Origin: Candidatus Limnocylindrales bacterium | GTDB lineage: Bacteria; Desulfobacterota; Binatia; UBA1149; CAITLU01 | Length of the DNA: 64,000 nt | Assembly (NCBI GenBank): GCA_035571835.1 | Contig: DATNBU010000013.1 | Coordinates: 112,001 to 176,000, forward strand | Direction: 5' to 3' | Part shown: positions 9,231 through 18,043 of the stretch, in pieces | How positions within the stretch are numbered: position 1 is the stretch's first letter | How the letters are laid out: every line of letters starts with the position of its first letter | Notes under the pieces: generated by a model | What the model saw: the letters and a program-made list of their open reading frames with translations, nothing else | Database searches by the model: none | What the model was told of the DNA's origin: nothing | Made by a program: the position numbers and the translations under genes

Positions 9231-9749
9231 GTGGACATCGAATCGCTGATCCGGACCGTACCGGACTTTCCGAAGGCCGGCATCCGGTTCAAGGACATCA
9301 CGCCGCTGCTCAGCAACGGCCGTGCGCTGCGGCACGTCGTCGATACGATGGCCGAGCGTTATCGCGGCAACGTCGACGCCATCGTCGGCGTCGAGTCGCG
9401 CGGGTTCCTGTTCGGCGCGCCGGTCGCATACGCACTCGGCGTCGGTCTCTGCATCGTGCGCAAGCCCGGCAAGCTGCCGCACGACACGCACACCGTCACG
9501 TACGCGCTCGAGTACGGGAAGGATTCGCTCGAGATCCACAAGGACGCGCTGCGCCCCGGCGCGCGCGTCGCAATCGTCGACGACCTGCTCGCAACCGGCG
9601 GCACCGCAAAGGCCGCCATCACGCTCGCCGAGGCGTGCGGCGCAAACGTCGTCGAATGCGGATTCCTGATCGAGCTCGAGTTCCTGAAAGGCCGCGCCGC
9701 GCTCGCGCCGGTTCCAGTGCACTCGCTGCTTCAGTACAACGGCGACTAG
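9231..9749 (+). CDS. apt: Adenine phosphoribosyltransferase
   Basis: This purine salvage enzyme converts adenine and PRPP to AMP. The 172-residue protein opens with IRTVPDFPKAGIRFKDITPL and has the PRPP-binding motif VAIVDDLLATGGTAKA (about 105-120) and the VGVESRGFLFGAPVA loop. The start is GTG 9231 after CGGAGA. The stop codon directly abuts REP palindrome 2, which begins at the next base. Confidence 0.96.
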   Translation: MDIESLIRTVPDFPKAGIRFKDITPLLSNGRALRHVVDTMAERYRGNVDAIVGVESRGFLFGAPVAYALGVGLCIVRKPGKLPHDTHTVTYALEYGKDSLEIHKDALRPGARVAIVDDLLATGGTAKAAITLAEACGANVVECGFLIELEFLKGRAALAPVPVHSLLQYNGD

Positions 9750-9799
9750 AAATCGGGGACAGACACCGATTTCACGAAATCGGTGTCTGTCCCCGATTT
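9750..9799. repeat. REP-like palindrome 2, near-perfect hairpin
   Basis: Two 24-base arms (9750-9773 and 9776-9799) are exact complements around a 2-base AC loop. The core is GGGGACAGACACCGATTTC. It sits between the apt stop and the FrhB gene and could terminate or protect the apt transcript. Its right half contains an in-frame GTG (9783) that falsely extends the next gene. Confidence 0.93.
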
Positions 9800-9818
9800 T
9801 CCGATTTCGAAGGGGACG

Positions 9819-11027
9819 ATGGTGGATCAGCAGACCAAGCCGAGCTTCAAGGACATGATGAATGACGTCGTCGCGTACGGCTCGTGCTGCGAGTGCGGCT
9901 CGTGCGTGCTCGTCTGTCCGCACAACGTCATCGAGTACATCGACAGCAAGCCGAAGCAGACCGCGAAGGCGACCGCCCCGTTCGACTTCTGCGGAATCAG
10001 CGAGGGTATCGGCTGCGACGTCTGCGCGCAGGTCTGCCCGCGTCTTACGCCTCGCGAGTTCAACCTTGCCGATCGCGTGTTCGCGAACCAGGAAGGGAAG
10101 ATCCACGCGGGCGGTTTCGGAAAGTACCAGGAAATCTTCGCGGCGCGCGTCAAGGATCCGTTGATCCTCGACGTCGCGCAGGACGGCGGTGTGGTCACTG
10201 CGCTGCTCGTACATGCCCTTCGCACCGGCCGCATCGACGGCGCGGTGGTCTCGGCTGCCGATCCCGAACGTCCGTGTGCGCCGCGGCCGATCTGCGCGAC
10301 CACCGAAGCCGAGATCATCGCCGCCGCCGGCTCCTGGTACACGTACTGCGCCAACGATCTCGCGCTCGAGGAGGCTGGCCAGAAGGGATGCGACCGTGTC
10401 GCCTTCGTCGGCGTGCCCTGCCAGATCACACCCACCCGCAAGGCCGAGCACCGCGATACCGGCTTCATCCACACCGAAAAGAAGCGCGACAAGATGATCG
10501 AGCGCCAGACGCGCAGCCTCAAGGATCCGTCCGACCGCATCGCACTGCGGGTGGGCCTGCTGTGCTCGGAGGTCTTCGACTTCGAAGGACTGATGGTTGG
10601 CAAGATCCAGGGCGAAATGGGTATCCCCCTGACCGACATCGCCAAGTTCAACGTGAAGGGCGAGGTGCTCGTGTATCGCAAGAACGGCGATCTGGTGAAG
10701 ATCCCGCTTGTCGAGGCGCAGGAGCACGCGCGGCCGGAATGTCATCATTGCGGTGACTTTTCGGCCGAGCTCGCCGATGTGTCGTGCGGCGGCGTGGGTT
10801 GCATGGGGTGGACGATCACGATCACGCGGACCGATTTGGGACGGCGCGTCATGCAGGAGCTGATCGAAGCCGACGTGATCGAAGTGAAACCGATCGACGA
10901 GTTCGAAAGCTCGCTCAAAGTGCTGCTGCGTCTTGCGCGCCGCCAGCACCAGCGCGTGCCGGCGGGCACGACGAGCAACAATTCGTTCGTGCGTCCTCCG
11001 TATTACCGCCCCGCACCGAACGCGTAA
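9819..11027 (+). CDS. Coenzyme F420 hydrogenase/dehydrogenase beta-subunit (FrhB/FdhB) family protein
   Basis: A flavin and iron-sulfur protein of about 402 residues. Two ferredoxin-type Cys sets near the N-terminus (CCECGSCVLVCP and CDVCAQVCP) should bind [4Fe-4S] clusters. The FrhB N- and C-terminal domains follow, with AQDGGVVTALLVHALRTG, VAFVGVPCQI and CHHCGDFSAELADVSCGG. Relatives use F420 or ferredoxin as electron partner; the substrate here is unknown. ATG 9819 follows AAGGGGAC, whereas the longer start at 9783 lies inside a REP repeat. No hydrogenase or formate dehydrogenase subunits adjoin it, so it probably acts as a stand-alone F420 oxidoreductase. Confidence 0.88.
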   Translation: MVDQQTKPSFKDMMNDVVAYGSCCECGSCVLVCPHNVIEYIDSKPKQTAKATAPFDFCGISEGIGCDVCAQVCPRLTPREFNLADRVFANQEGKIHAGGFGKYQEIFAARVKDPLILDVAQDGGVVTALLVHALRTGRIDGAVVSAADPERPCAPRPICATTEAEIIAAAGSWYTYCANDLALEEAGQKGCDRVAFVGVPCQITPTRKAEHRDTGFIHTEKKRDKMIERQTRSLKDPSDRIALRVGLLCSEVFDFEGLMVGKIQGEMGIPLTDIAKFNVKGEVLVYRKNGDLVKIPLVEAQEHARPECHHCGDFSAELADVSCGGVGCMGWTITITRTDLGRRVMQELIEADVIEVKPIDEFESSLKVLLRLARRQHQRVPAGTTSNNSFVRPPYYRPAPNA

Positions 11028-11155
11028 GCTCACGCAACGCCGCACCGCAGCGACGATGTTGGCTTGACTCAACCTTGTGCCGACGATTACCTTCTCCGCG
11101 GTTTCGGCCGTTCGGCTGACATATTTTACCGCTCGTTCTGCCTTTGGGAGGGCTC

Positions 11156-14100
11156 ATGAAAAGTTGGAGAAAGCTCGGCATCGCCGGGCTCGCAGCAGTC
11201 GCTTTGGCTTTTGGCGTTCAGCGGGCGGATGCGCGGTGCATCGACCCCAACACGAATACGGTCGAAACCGCGGCCGATTGCCGCTTTGCCACCGGTGGTA
11301 CGGGCGATGTCTGCCGCGTTGCAGTCGGCCTCCCGCAGGACTCTTCTGGAACGCCGTTCGTCGATCCCAAGAAGATCGTCTGCATTGACGGCGAGGCTTG
11401 CGACGCCGACGGCACCGCCGACGGCACGTGCACGTTCCGCGTCGGCATCTGTGTGAACGTACCGAACGGCGGCTGTGACACCGCTCCCATTACGGCGTCC
11501 CTGCTCAGCAAGCCGGGCGTCAAGGAAGCCACCAACGCGTTCAAAACGCCTCTGGCCGTCTATAACCAGATCACGCTGGAGAACGGACTGGCCAGTCTCG
11601 AAGGCTCGGCGGTCAACGCATGCACCGACGCCGACCTGCCGGTCAAGGTGAATCTCAAGCTCAAAGGCGCGTGCGCGAGCGGCGGCGGCTGTACGAGCGA
11701 CCTCGAATGTACCGCCGACGAGACCGACTCGTGCATTTTCTCGGCGAAGAAGAACAAGGCGAACGTCTCGTTCAGCGTAAGCGACGCCGCGGATGACTAC
11801 GGCGTCAAGTTCAAGCTGACCTGCGCGCCGTCGGCGACCAATCCGGCGCATGCCTTCGTGATCGCGGACTCCAACGACCTGATCGGCGGCCCGCTCGCGA
11901 TGGGCAGGGTCGGCGACTTCATGATCCGCAATGGCAACGTGCGCGCCGTCGTACGCGCGCCGGGCCGCCAGCACTCGTTCATGCTGCTCAACGGCGGCGA
12001 GATCATGGACGCGGATCTCGTGCGCAGTGACCCCTCCGAGGATCGCGACAGCTTCAAGGGCATCCAGCCGGAGATCAACATCTGCTCGTCACAGGCGACG
12101 ACCAACGTCGACGTGCTCAACGCCGGAACGGATCCGGAGCTCTCGCCGGCCGCGATCATCGAGTCGAGCGGCGACGACGATCTGTTCGACCCGATCAAGC
12201 CCGACGTCCTCGTGACCGCGGCCAACAGCGCGCTGACCGTGCCCGCCGAAGCCAACGACGTCGACATCCCGATCTCCGTGAAAACGCACCTGATCCTGAG
12301 CCCGTACTCGAACGTCATCGAGATGGCGACGACGATCACGAACAACGGGGGCAGCGGCACCGCCCACTACTTCATGGGCGACTTCATCAATCCCGGTGGT
12401 CAGCTCGAGCCGTTCGGGCCCGGGCAGGGCTACGGCGAAACGCAGATTCGAAACGGCAGCAACACGGCATCGCCCGGGCAGACGCTCGACTTCCTTGCGT
12501 TCCAGGGACGCATGGACGCCGCCGGCCTGACGTACGGTGTCGTCTTCCCGCAGGCTGGCGCATCGCCGCAGGTGGGCGCGACCAAGACCGGGACTTTCGC
12601 ATCCTCGGGCGTGTACGCCTACGTGAGCAACAACAACCTGTTCGACACGCTGTTCGGGAACATGAACGCCAAGGACCAGGGTGGCTTTGCCGTCACCGGC
12701 AATGGAGGTGAGAAAACCTTCCGCCGCTGGTTCGTGATCGGGAAGACGATCTCCGACGTGACGAAGGCTCATACCGAGATTTTCCTGCGGCCGAAGTCCG
12801 CTCTTCAGGGATTCGTGAAAGACACCGACGGCAATCCGGTCGCCGATGCGCACGTGACCCTGGTCAAGAACGGCAACACCATCAACGGCTCCTGCAGTCC
12901 CAACACGGACTGTCACGACATCTTCACGTCCACGCTGACCGATGAAAACGGGTTCTACCGCTTCATCATTCCGGCGGGCGATTACGACATCTACTACCGC
13001 AAGGGCGGGACGCCGTATCCGGGTCACGACGACGTTCCGACGCTGCTGGCGGGAGTCATCACGGAAGAGAAGAAGACCACGGTTGCGGCGGATCTCGTGC
13101 TGCCAAAGACCGGTACGGTAACCGTCAACGTCGTGGACGAGCTCGGGAACCCGATCGCAGCGAAAGTTTCGATCGTCGGACCGCAGGCAAGTCCTGACCC
13201 GCTCAACAGAGAGCCGTTCGTCATTCCCCAGTTCGGCCGCTTCTTCGGTTATGATTTCGAGGAGAAGGGCGACGTATTCGGCCTTGCGGAAGCGAAGTTC
13301 GCCGATGCAAGTGGCACGACCGGCACGTTCGACCTCGAGCCGGGCACGTACCGCGTGGTCGTCTCGCACGGTTACGAATACGACGCCGACAATCAGGCAC
13401 TGGTGGTGACCGAAGGCGCCAATACGACGATCAATGCGGTGGTGCGCCACGTGGTCGATACGACCGGCTTCGTGTCGATCGATACCCACGTTCACATGAT
13501 CAACAGCCCGGACAGCACGATCACCCGCGAGCGCCGCATCACGTCGATGATCGCCGAAGGCGTGGATTTCTTCGTGAACACCGATCACGATTTCATCCAT
13601 TCGCTGGCGGACGAGATCTCGAGCATGGGCGTCGGCTCGCTGATCGCGAACTCTCCGTCGGACGAAGTCACGACCAGCCACTACGGTCATTTCAACGTCT
13701 GGCCGCTGACGGTCGATAGCGCCCAGCTTGCCGGCGGTGCGATCGACTGGAGTGCCCATCTCGGGATCGGAACCGGCTACCCGTCCGGTGGGTTCTATGA
13801 TTCGCTGCCGAGCGAGATCTTCACCGTCGGTGCTGCGTATCCGGGCACGCAGGTTGTCCAGGTCAACCACTTCAACAGCGGGACGCTCGGCCACTTCAAT
13901 GCGCTCGGCATCGATACCGCGCAGAACCCGCCGATCAGCAGCAATGACGTGTATCGTTGCGTTGGCGGACCCGACGCGCCGACGAGCGGTTTTGGCAAGC
14001 CTTGCCAGATCCGGATCTGCCTTGGTGGCGTCAACGACGGCAACACCTGCACCGGTGCCGGCGACTGTACCGGTGGAACGTGCGGGGCCGGTAGCGCCTG

Positions 14101-15058
14101 TCAGGCGCCCGGAGTCTGCACGGCGGCCGGTAACCTCAGCAGTTACCTCCGCTTGCCGCCGAGCTCGACCAACCTGTACGGTGACAACTTCACGGCCCTC
14201 GAGGTCTGGATCGAAGCCAGCCGCGGGCAGACTGCGCTGCTGCGCGGTGACAACATGGCCGACTGGTTCAACCTGCTGAGCCAGGGCCGTTTCCGCGCCG
14301 GCACGGCGGACTCGGACACGCACAGCTCGATCTCGGTCCAGGCAGGCGGTCCGCGTACGTTCGTCGCATCGTCGACGGATGCGCCGGGGTCCATCAGCGC
14401 GGAAGAGCTCGCGCAGAACGTCAACGGGATGCGTGCCATCGGATCGAACGGCCCGTTCATGCGAGTCTCGCTCAACGGAACGGCGTCCCAGGCGCTGGGC
14501 AGCCCGCGGACGACCACGTACCTGCCGGGCGTAGACGCGAACACGATCTCGGTTCATGTCGAGGCTCCGACGTGGGCCGAATACGATACGATCGACGTGT
14601 ACATCAACTCGCCCACGAGCTGTCAGTCGGAGTGGACGTTCTTCGGATCCGTCAATCCGTCGAAGTGCTCGACGGTGGTTCCGCAGAAGACGCTGACGAA
14701 GGCGCTGGTTGCGGACGCGACGCACTTCACCGTCGGGACATCGACAGGCGTTTCGGGCTTCGGCACGCGCCTGGTCTCCGACGTTTCCATTCCGGTGACG
14801 GTCGCGGCCGACTCGTGGGTCGTCGTGGTCGTGCGCGGCACCGATGGCGTGTCGCATCCGCTGTTCCCGATCGAGCCGCAGGACATCAGCGAGACCGGCA
14901 ACGACACGCTGTCGCAGCTCACCGATGGCGGCGCGGCGCTGCCGTGGAACCTGAACGAGAGCGGCCAGCTTGCGCTCGCGTACTCGAACCCGCTGTTCTT
15001 CGACGACGGCGACAACACGTGCACTTTCAGCAATGGAAGTGCAGCCTGTCCGCTCTGA
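11156..15058 (+). CDS. Large secreted CehA/McbA-type (PHP-like) metallohydrolase
   Basis: A 1300-residue exported protein with signal peptide LGIAGLAAVALAFGV...ADA. An N-terminal Cys-containing region (about 25-210) is followed by a beta-rich domain. Two carboxypeptidase-regulatory-like folds come next (LQGFVKDTDGNPVADAHVTL and VTVNVVDELGNPIAAKVSI). The CehA/McbA domain starts at about residue 770: FVSIDTHVHMINSPDSTI, VDFFVNTDHDF, and later GTADSDTHSS, where the His/Asp residues should bind metals. A Cys-rich insert of about 40 residues (CLGGVNDGNTCTGAGDC...) interrupts this domain. CehA and McbA hydrolyse carbaryl, but this substrate is unknown. ATG 11156 has GGGAGGG behind it. A strong terminator follows. 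Confidence 0.85.
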   Translation: MKSWRKLGIAGLAAVALAFGVQRADARCIDPNTNTVETAADCRFATGGTGDVCRVAVGLPQDSSGTPFVDPKKIVCIDGEACDADGTADGTCTFRVGICVNVPNGGCDTAPITASLLSKPGVKEATNAFKTPLAVYNQITLENGLASLEGSAVNACTDADLPVKVNLKLKGACASGGGCTSDLECTADETDSCIFSAKKNKANVSFSVSDAADDYGVKFKLTCAPSATNPAHAFVIADSNDLIGGPLAMGRVGDFMIRNGNVRAVVRAPGRQHSFMLLNGGEIMDADLVRSDPSEDRDSFKGIQPEINICSSQATTNVDVLNAGTDPELSPAAIIESSGDDDLFDPIKPDVLVTAANSALTVPAEANDVDIPISVKTHLILSPYSNVIEMATTITNNGGSGTAHYFMGDFINPGGQLEPFGPGQGYGETQIRNGSNTASPGQTLDFLAFQGRMDAAGLTYGVVFPQAGASPQVGATKTGTFASSGVYAYVSNNNLFDTLFGNMNAKDQGGFAVTGNGGEKTFRRWFVIGKTISDVTKAHTEIFLRPKSALQGFVKDTDGNPVADAHVTLVKNGNTINGSCSPNTDCHDIFTSTLTDENGFYRFIIPAGDYDIYYRKGGTPYPGHDDVPTLLAGVITEEKKTTVAADLVLPKTGTVTVNVVDELGNPIAAKVSIVGPQASPDPLNREPFVIPQFGRFFGYDFEEKGDVFGLAEAKFADASGTTGTFDLEPGTYRVVVSHGYEYDADNQALVVTEGANTTINAVVRHVVDTTGFVSIDTHVHMINSPDSTITRERRITSMIAEGVDFFVNTDHDFIHSLADEISSMGVGSLIANSPSDEVTTSHYGHFNVWPLTVDSAQLAGGAIDWSAHLGIGTGYPSGGFYDSLPSEIFTVGAAYPGTQVVQVNHFNSGTLGHFNALGIDTAQNPPISSNDVYRCVGGPDAPTSGFGKPCQIRICLGGVNDGNTCTGAGDCTGGTCGAGSACQAPGVCTAAGNLSSYLRLPPSSTNLYGDNFTALEVWIEASRGQTALLRGDNMADWFNLLSQGRFRAGTADSDTHSSISVQAGGPRTFVASSTDAPGSISAEELAQNVNGMRAIGSNGPFMRVSLNGTASQALGSPRTTTYLPGVDANTISVHVEAPTWAEYDTIDVYINSPTSCQSEWTFFGSVNPSKCSTVVPQKTLTKALVADATHFTVGTSTGVSGFGTRLVSDVSIPVTVAADSWVVVVVRGTDGVSHPLFPIEPQDISETGNDTLSQLTDGGAALPWNLNESGQLALAYSNPLFFDDGDNTCTFSNGSAACPL

Positions 15059-15091
15059 GACTGGAACCGACCGTAAGGTTGGTGCAAGAAG

Positions 15092-15129
15092 AAGCGGGGG
15101 TCCCCATGGGGCCCCCGCTTTTTTCTTTT
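15092..15129 (+). terminator. Intrinsic terminator after the CehA-like gene
   Basis: A GC-rich hairpin with arms AAGCGGGGG (15092-15100) plus CCCC and GGGG plus CCCCCGCTT (to 15120), a single bulged T and a 2-base AT turn, followed by TTTTCTTTT. It is the clearest rho-independent terminator in the window. The next gene's ribosome site begins immediately after it. Confidence 0.93.
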
Positions 15130-15139
15130 GAGGAGACAG

Positions 15140-16402
15140 ATGCTGAAGCGTCGGGTTCTTTTTTCGCTGTGTGTCCTGTCACTGGCCGTCTCTTCCCGAG
15201 CCGAGATCACGCCCGAACCTGGCACGCTGTTCGAGTTCGCGAAGAAGGCGTGGGTCGTGGGTGTCGTATCGCTCGGCCATCCGCAGTCATTCGACAACGG
15301 CGGAATCCTGGCCTTCCCGGCGCAGATCGATGAGCTCGTGTGGTCGCGCGGCGCGACGCCGCAGACGCTGACGCTGATGTACGACGTTCCCAGGGAAGAG
15401 AAGAACACCCCGTACTTCAAGGAGCACGACGTGTTTCTGGCTCCGTTTCGCCAGCTTCCGGATTACTCGTCCTGGCGCGAGAAGCTGCCGGGCAAACGCC
15501 GTTACCAGGTCTACGGCGGCCGCCGATACGTGTTCCGCGGCGACGACATTCCGCAAGTGAAACGGATCCTTGCCGATTTTCTCGCAGCGTCGGACGCGAA
15601 GGCGAGCGACCACGAAGTCGCCGAAGTGCGCGTCGTCATAACTGCCCTCGGCTCCGGCAACGCGGTCGTTCGTGAGGACGCCGCCAGGTTCCTGACCAGC
15701 TATCCGAATCTCGCACGCGACTTCGCAGACTCCGATGTTGCGCCGCTTGCTGCCTATCTTGGCGGGGACGCGCCGTTCGAGGAGAAGATGCCGCTCGTCG
15801 ACGCGCTTGCTGCGGCGAAGGTGACGGCGATCAAGCCGTCTCTGGCAGAGCTCGGAAAGAGGGACGATGCGTCCGGAGCTGTCGGCCTCCGCGGCCTCGC
15901 CGGTTTCGGTGAGTGGCCGCAGACCGGTCGTCTCCTCGAGCTGTCGCGCTCGTCTTCCAAGGAGATGCGATGCTATGCCGCAGAGGCGCTTGGCCGACGT
16001 GCAGCAACGGATCCCCAGGCGATGCAGCGGGTGAAGGATCTTTTCGTCCAGCAGGAAGATCCCAGGATCATCGACAGCGTCGGCGTAGGTCTTGCACACA
16101 GCGGCGGTGAGAACGTCATCGTGTTTCTCGGCGAGGCGCTCGCACGCGGTGATGCGACCAGTATATCGGCCGGCAAATCCCTGGCCGCCATCGGCGGACC
16201 GGCAGCTACCGCAGTGCTGAAGAAGACGCTCGAAGAAAAGCAGGGGCCGGCGGCGACTGCGGCGGCCAACGGGCTCCGCAGCATGGAAGGATGCCCGGAC
16301 TGCGGCGTCATCCTCGAGACCCAGTATAAACAGCATCCGGATCCGGAAGTCCGCAGCCTCATCGGCATCATTCTGGGCGTCCGGCTGCAGCATAAGCATT
16401 GA
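15140..16402 (+). CDS. Exported HEAT-repeat-like protein, first of two tandem paralogues
   Basis: A 420-residue protein with a signal peptide (LKRRVLFSLCVLSLAVSSRA) and no recognised enzyme motif. The N-terminal ~160 residues include EFAKKAWVVGVV, YFKEHDVFLAPFRQL and RRYVFRGDDIPQVKRIL, all matched in the downstream gene. The C-terminal ~250 residues are Ala/Leu-rich helical repeats resembling HEAT or PBS-lyase repeats (CYAAEALGRRA, SAGKSLAAIGGPAATAVLKK), suggesting a protein-binding solenoid. ATG 15140 follows AGGAGA. The two paralogues are 22 bases apart. Function unknown; periplasmic location is inferred. Confidence 0.8.
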   Translation: MLKRRVLFSLCVLSLAVSSRAEITPEPGTLFEFAKKAWVVGVVSLGHPQSFDNGGILAFPAQIDELVWSRGATPQTLTLMYDVPREEKNTPYFKEHDVFLAPFRQLPDYSSWREKLPGKRRYQVYGGRRYVFRGDDIPQVKRILADFLAASDAKASDHEVAEVRVVITALGSGNAVVREDAARFLTSYPNLARDFADSDVAPLAAYLGGDAPFEEKMPLVDALAAAKVTAIKPSLAELGKRDDASGAVGLRGLAGFGEWPQTGRLLELSRSSSKEMRCYAAEALGRRAATDPQAMQRVKDLFVQQEDPRIIDSVGVGLAHSGGENVIVFLGEALARGDATSISAGKSLAAIGGPAATAVLKKTLEEKQGPAATAAANGLRSMEGCPDCGVILETQYKQHPDPEVRSLIGIILGVRLQHKH

Positions 16403-16424
16403 TCCGAAAGGCGAGAGGTGTGCA

Positions 16425-17237
16425 GTGAAACCATCGCGGAAAATCCGAAACGTCTTCGTCGCAGCACTTCTTTCGTTCGCAGCGACCGCAACTGCCGAGA
16501 ACGCGGAACCAAAGACCATCTACGAAGCAGCCGAGAAATCCTGGGCCGTCGGAACCGTTCAGCTCGGCCGCGCGCTCAAGTTCCGCCAGGGACAGCTGCT
16601 GGCGTTTCCGTCCACGATCAATGAGCTGCTGTGGGCTCCGAAGAAGACCAAGCCGCGCAACCTGATGTTCATCTACGAAGTACCGGAGGCAGAAAAAGAC
16701 CATCCGTACTACAACGAGCACGACGTATTCTTCGCGCCGATCCGACTGCTGTCCGAGCATGCGTACTGGAAGGACAACCTGCCCACCACGCGCCGCCATG
16801 ATGTGGCCGGTCGTCGCTACGTGTTCCGCGGCGACGACATTGCCGAAGCGAAGAAGATCCTCGGAGGCTTCCTGCCCGCGACCGAGCTGCACGGCCGCGA
16901 CAGGTGGAAGGGAGAGGTCCGCGGGTTAGTGGCTGCGCTCGGTGCGCACAACGCGGTGCTGCGCGAGGATGCCGTCGTGTTCCTGTCGTCTTTGCCGCAA
17001 CTGAAGGATGGATTCGAAGACACCGACGTTGCGGCCGTGGCGAGCTACCTCTCGGGCGATGCGCCGGCAGCGGAAAAGACGAAGCTCATCGACGCCGCCG
17101 CCGCGGCCAACCTGACAGCGCTCAAGCCCACTTTCGACGAGCTCGCCAAGCGGACCGACACGGTGGGCGCGGCGGCCCGCAAAGCGGCCGACCGTCTCGG
17201 CGGCGTCGCGGACCAGGCGCAGGCCGCCCAGCACTGA
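16425..17237 (+). CDS. Exported protein, second tandem paralogue lacking most HEAT-like repeats
   Basis: 270 residues with a signal peptide (VFVAALLSFAATATA). It shares the N-terminal unit of the upstream gene: EAAEKSWAVGTVQLG, YYNEHDVFFAPIRLL and RRYVFRGDDIAEAKKILGGFL, then ALGAHNAVLREDAVVFLSSL and YLSGDAPAAEKTKLIDAAAA. It ends where the neighbour's helical repeats would continue, so it is a shortened duplicate. The start is GTG 16425 after GAGAGG. REP palindrome 3 follows 11 bases downstream. Function unknown. Confidence 0.78.
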   Translation: MKPSRKIRNVFVAALLSFAATATAENAEPKTIYEAAEKSWAVGTVQLGRALKFRQGQLLAFPSTINELLWAPKKTKPRNLMFIYEVPEAEKDHPYYNEHDVFFAPIRLLSEHAYWKDNLPTTRRHDVAGRRYVFRGDDIAEAKKILGGFLPATELHGRDRWKGEVRGLVAALGAHNAVLREDAVVFLSSLPQLKDGFEDTDVAAVASYLSGDAPAAEKTKLIDAAAAANLTALKPTFDELAKRTDTVGAAARKAADRLGGVADQAQAAQH

Positions 17238-17248
17238 GACCGCAGTTT

Positions 17249-17300
17249 GAAATCGGGGACAGACACCGATTTCGGGAAATCGGTGTCTGTCCCCGATTTC
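17249..17300. repeat. REP-like palindrome 3, perfect 25-bp arms
   Basis: Arms 17249-17273 and 17276-17300 are perfect complements around a GG loop. Its sequence is almost identical to palindrome 2. It separates the tandem paralogue pair from the glutathione transferase-like gene. Confidence 0.94.
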
Positions 17301-17418
17301 TCCGAACCGGACACGGTCGCCCGGATGGCGGGGGCCGGCTTACGCGGACAACCGCCACAGACGCATTGCGCCAGTGCAGGGTTTCGTCTACTAACCAGCG
17401 ATTGCGCAGGCTCAGACG

Positions 17419-18027
17419 ATGACAATTTACGATTACCCAGGGTGCCCATTCGGCAGGAAAGTCCGGATCGTGCTGGCCGAGAAGGAGCTCTCCTTCGACT
17501 CGGTCAATGTCGATCTGGCCAAGGGTCAGCAGCGGAGCGAAGAGTTCCGCCGCTTGAATCCTTTCGGCAAAGTTCCCGTCCTCGTTGACGAATCGAGCGT
17601 GGTCTACGAGTCCACGATCATCAACGAGTACCTCAACGACGAGTATCCGCATCCGCCCGAGCTGCTCCCGGAAGACTCCGGCGAGCGCGCCCGCGTACGG
17701 CTTCTCGTCGACTTCGCCGATCGCGCCTTCACGCTTCCGGTCATGGCGCTCGAGCGCGAGACCAAAGCCGCCGAGAAGGACGAGACCCGCGTCCAGGCCG
17801 CCAAGGACGCCGTCGCCAAGGCGCTGCAGATGCTCGAGCGCGAGCTCGCCGGCCGCGAGTACCTCGCCGAGAGCTTCTCGCTCGCCGACGTCGCGTTCGC
17901 CCCGGCGCTGCTGATGCTGCCGAACGTCGGCGTCACGATCGATCCGTCACTGGCGAACGTGGCCGCATGGAAGGCGCGCCTGCTCGCACGGCCGAGCATC
18001 GGCCGGGTCGCGAAGAGCGCGGCCTGA
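17419..18027 (+). CDS. Glutathione S-transferase family protein (SspA-like)
   Basis: 202 residues. The N-terminal thioredoxin fold starts MTIYDYPGCPFGRKVRIVL and has the cis-Pro segment NPFGKVPVLVDE and the ESTIINEYL glutathione-site motif (about 64-72). The C-terminal helical domain has FSLADVAFAPALLML, a GST N-capping-box region. A CPFG motif replaces a typical Ser/Tyr active site, as in stringent starvation protein A and omega/beta-like GSTs. Substrate unknown. It is 16 bases before nuoI, but any functional link is unclear. Confidence 0.87.
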   Translation: MTIYDYPGCPFGRKVRIVLAEKELSFDSVNVDLAKGQQRSEEFRRLNPFGKVPVLVDESSVVYESTIINEYLNDEYPHPPELLPEDSGERARVRLLVDFADRAFTLPVMALERETKAAEKDETRVQAAKDAVAKALQMLERELAGREYLAESFSLADVAFAPALLMLPNVGVTIDPSLANVAAWKARLLARPSIGRVAKSAA

Positions 18028-18043
18028 GGCCAGCCCACCGGCA

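Noticed and set aside
9783-9818. Longer N-terminus for the FrhB-like protein
   Set aside because: The extra codons lie in a REP palindrome and have no family support.
12089-14857. Long minus-strand ORF of about 920 codons opposite the CehA-like gene
   Set aside because: It is a shadow of the G+C-rich coding strand: Arg/Asp/Val-rich, without domains, and overlapped fully by a gene with a signal peptide and clear motifs.
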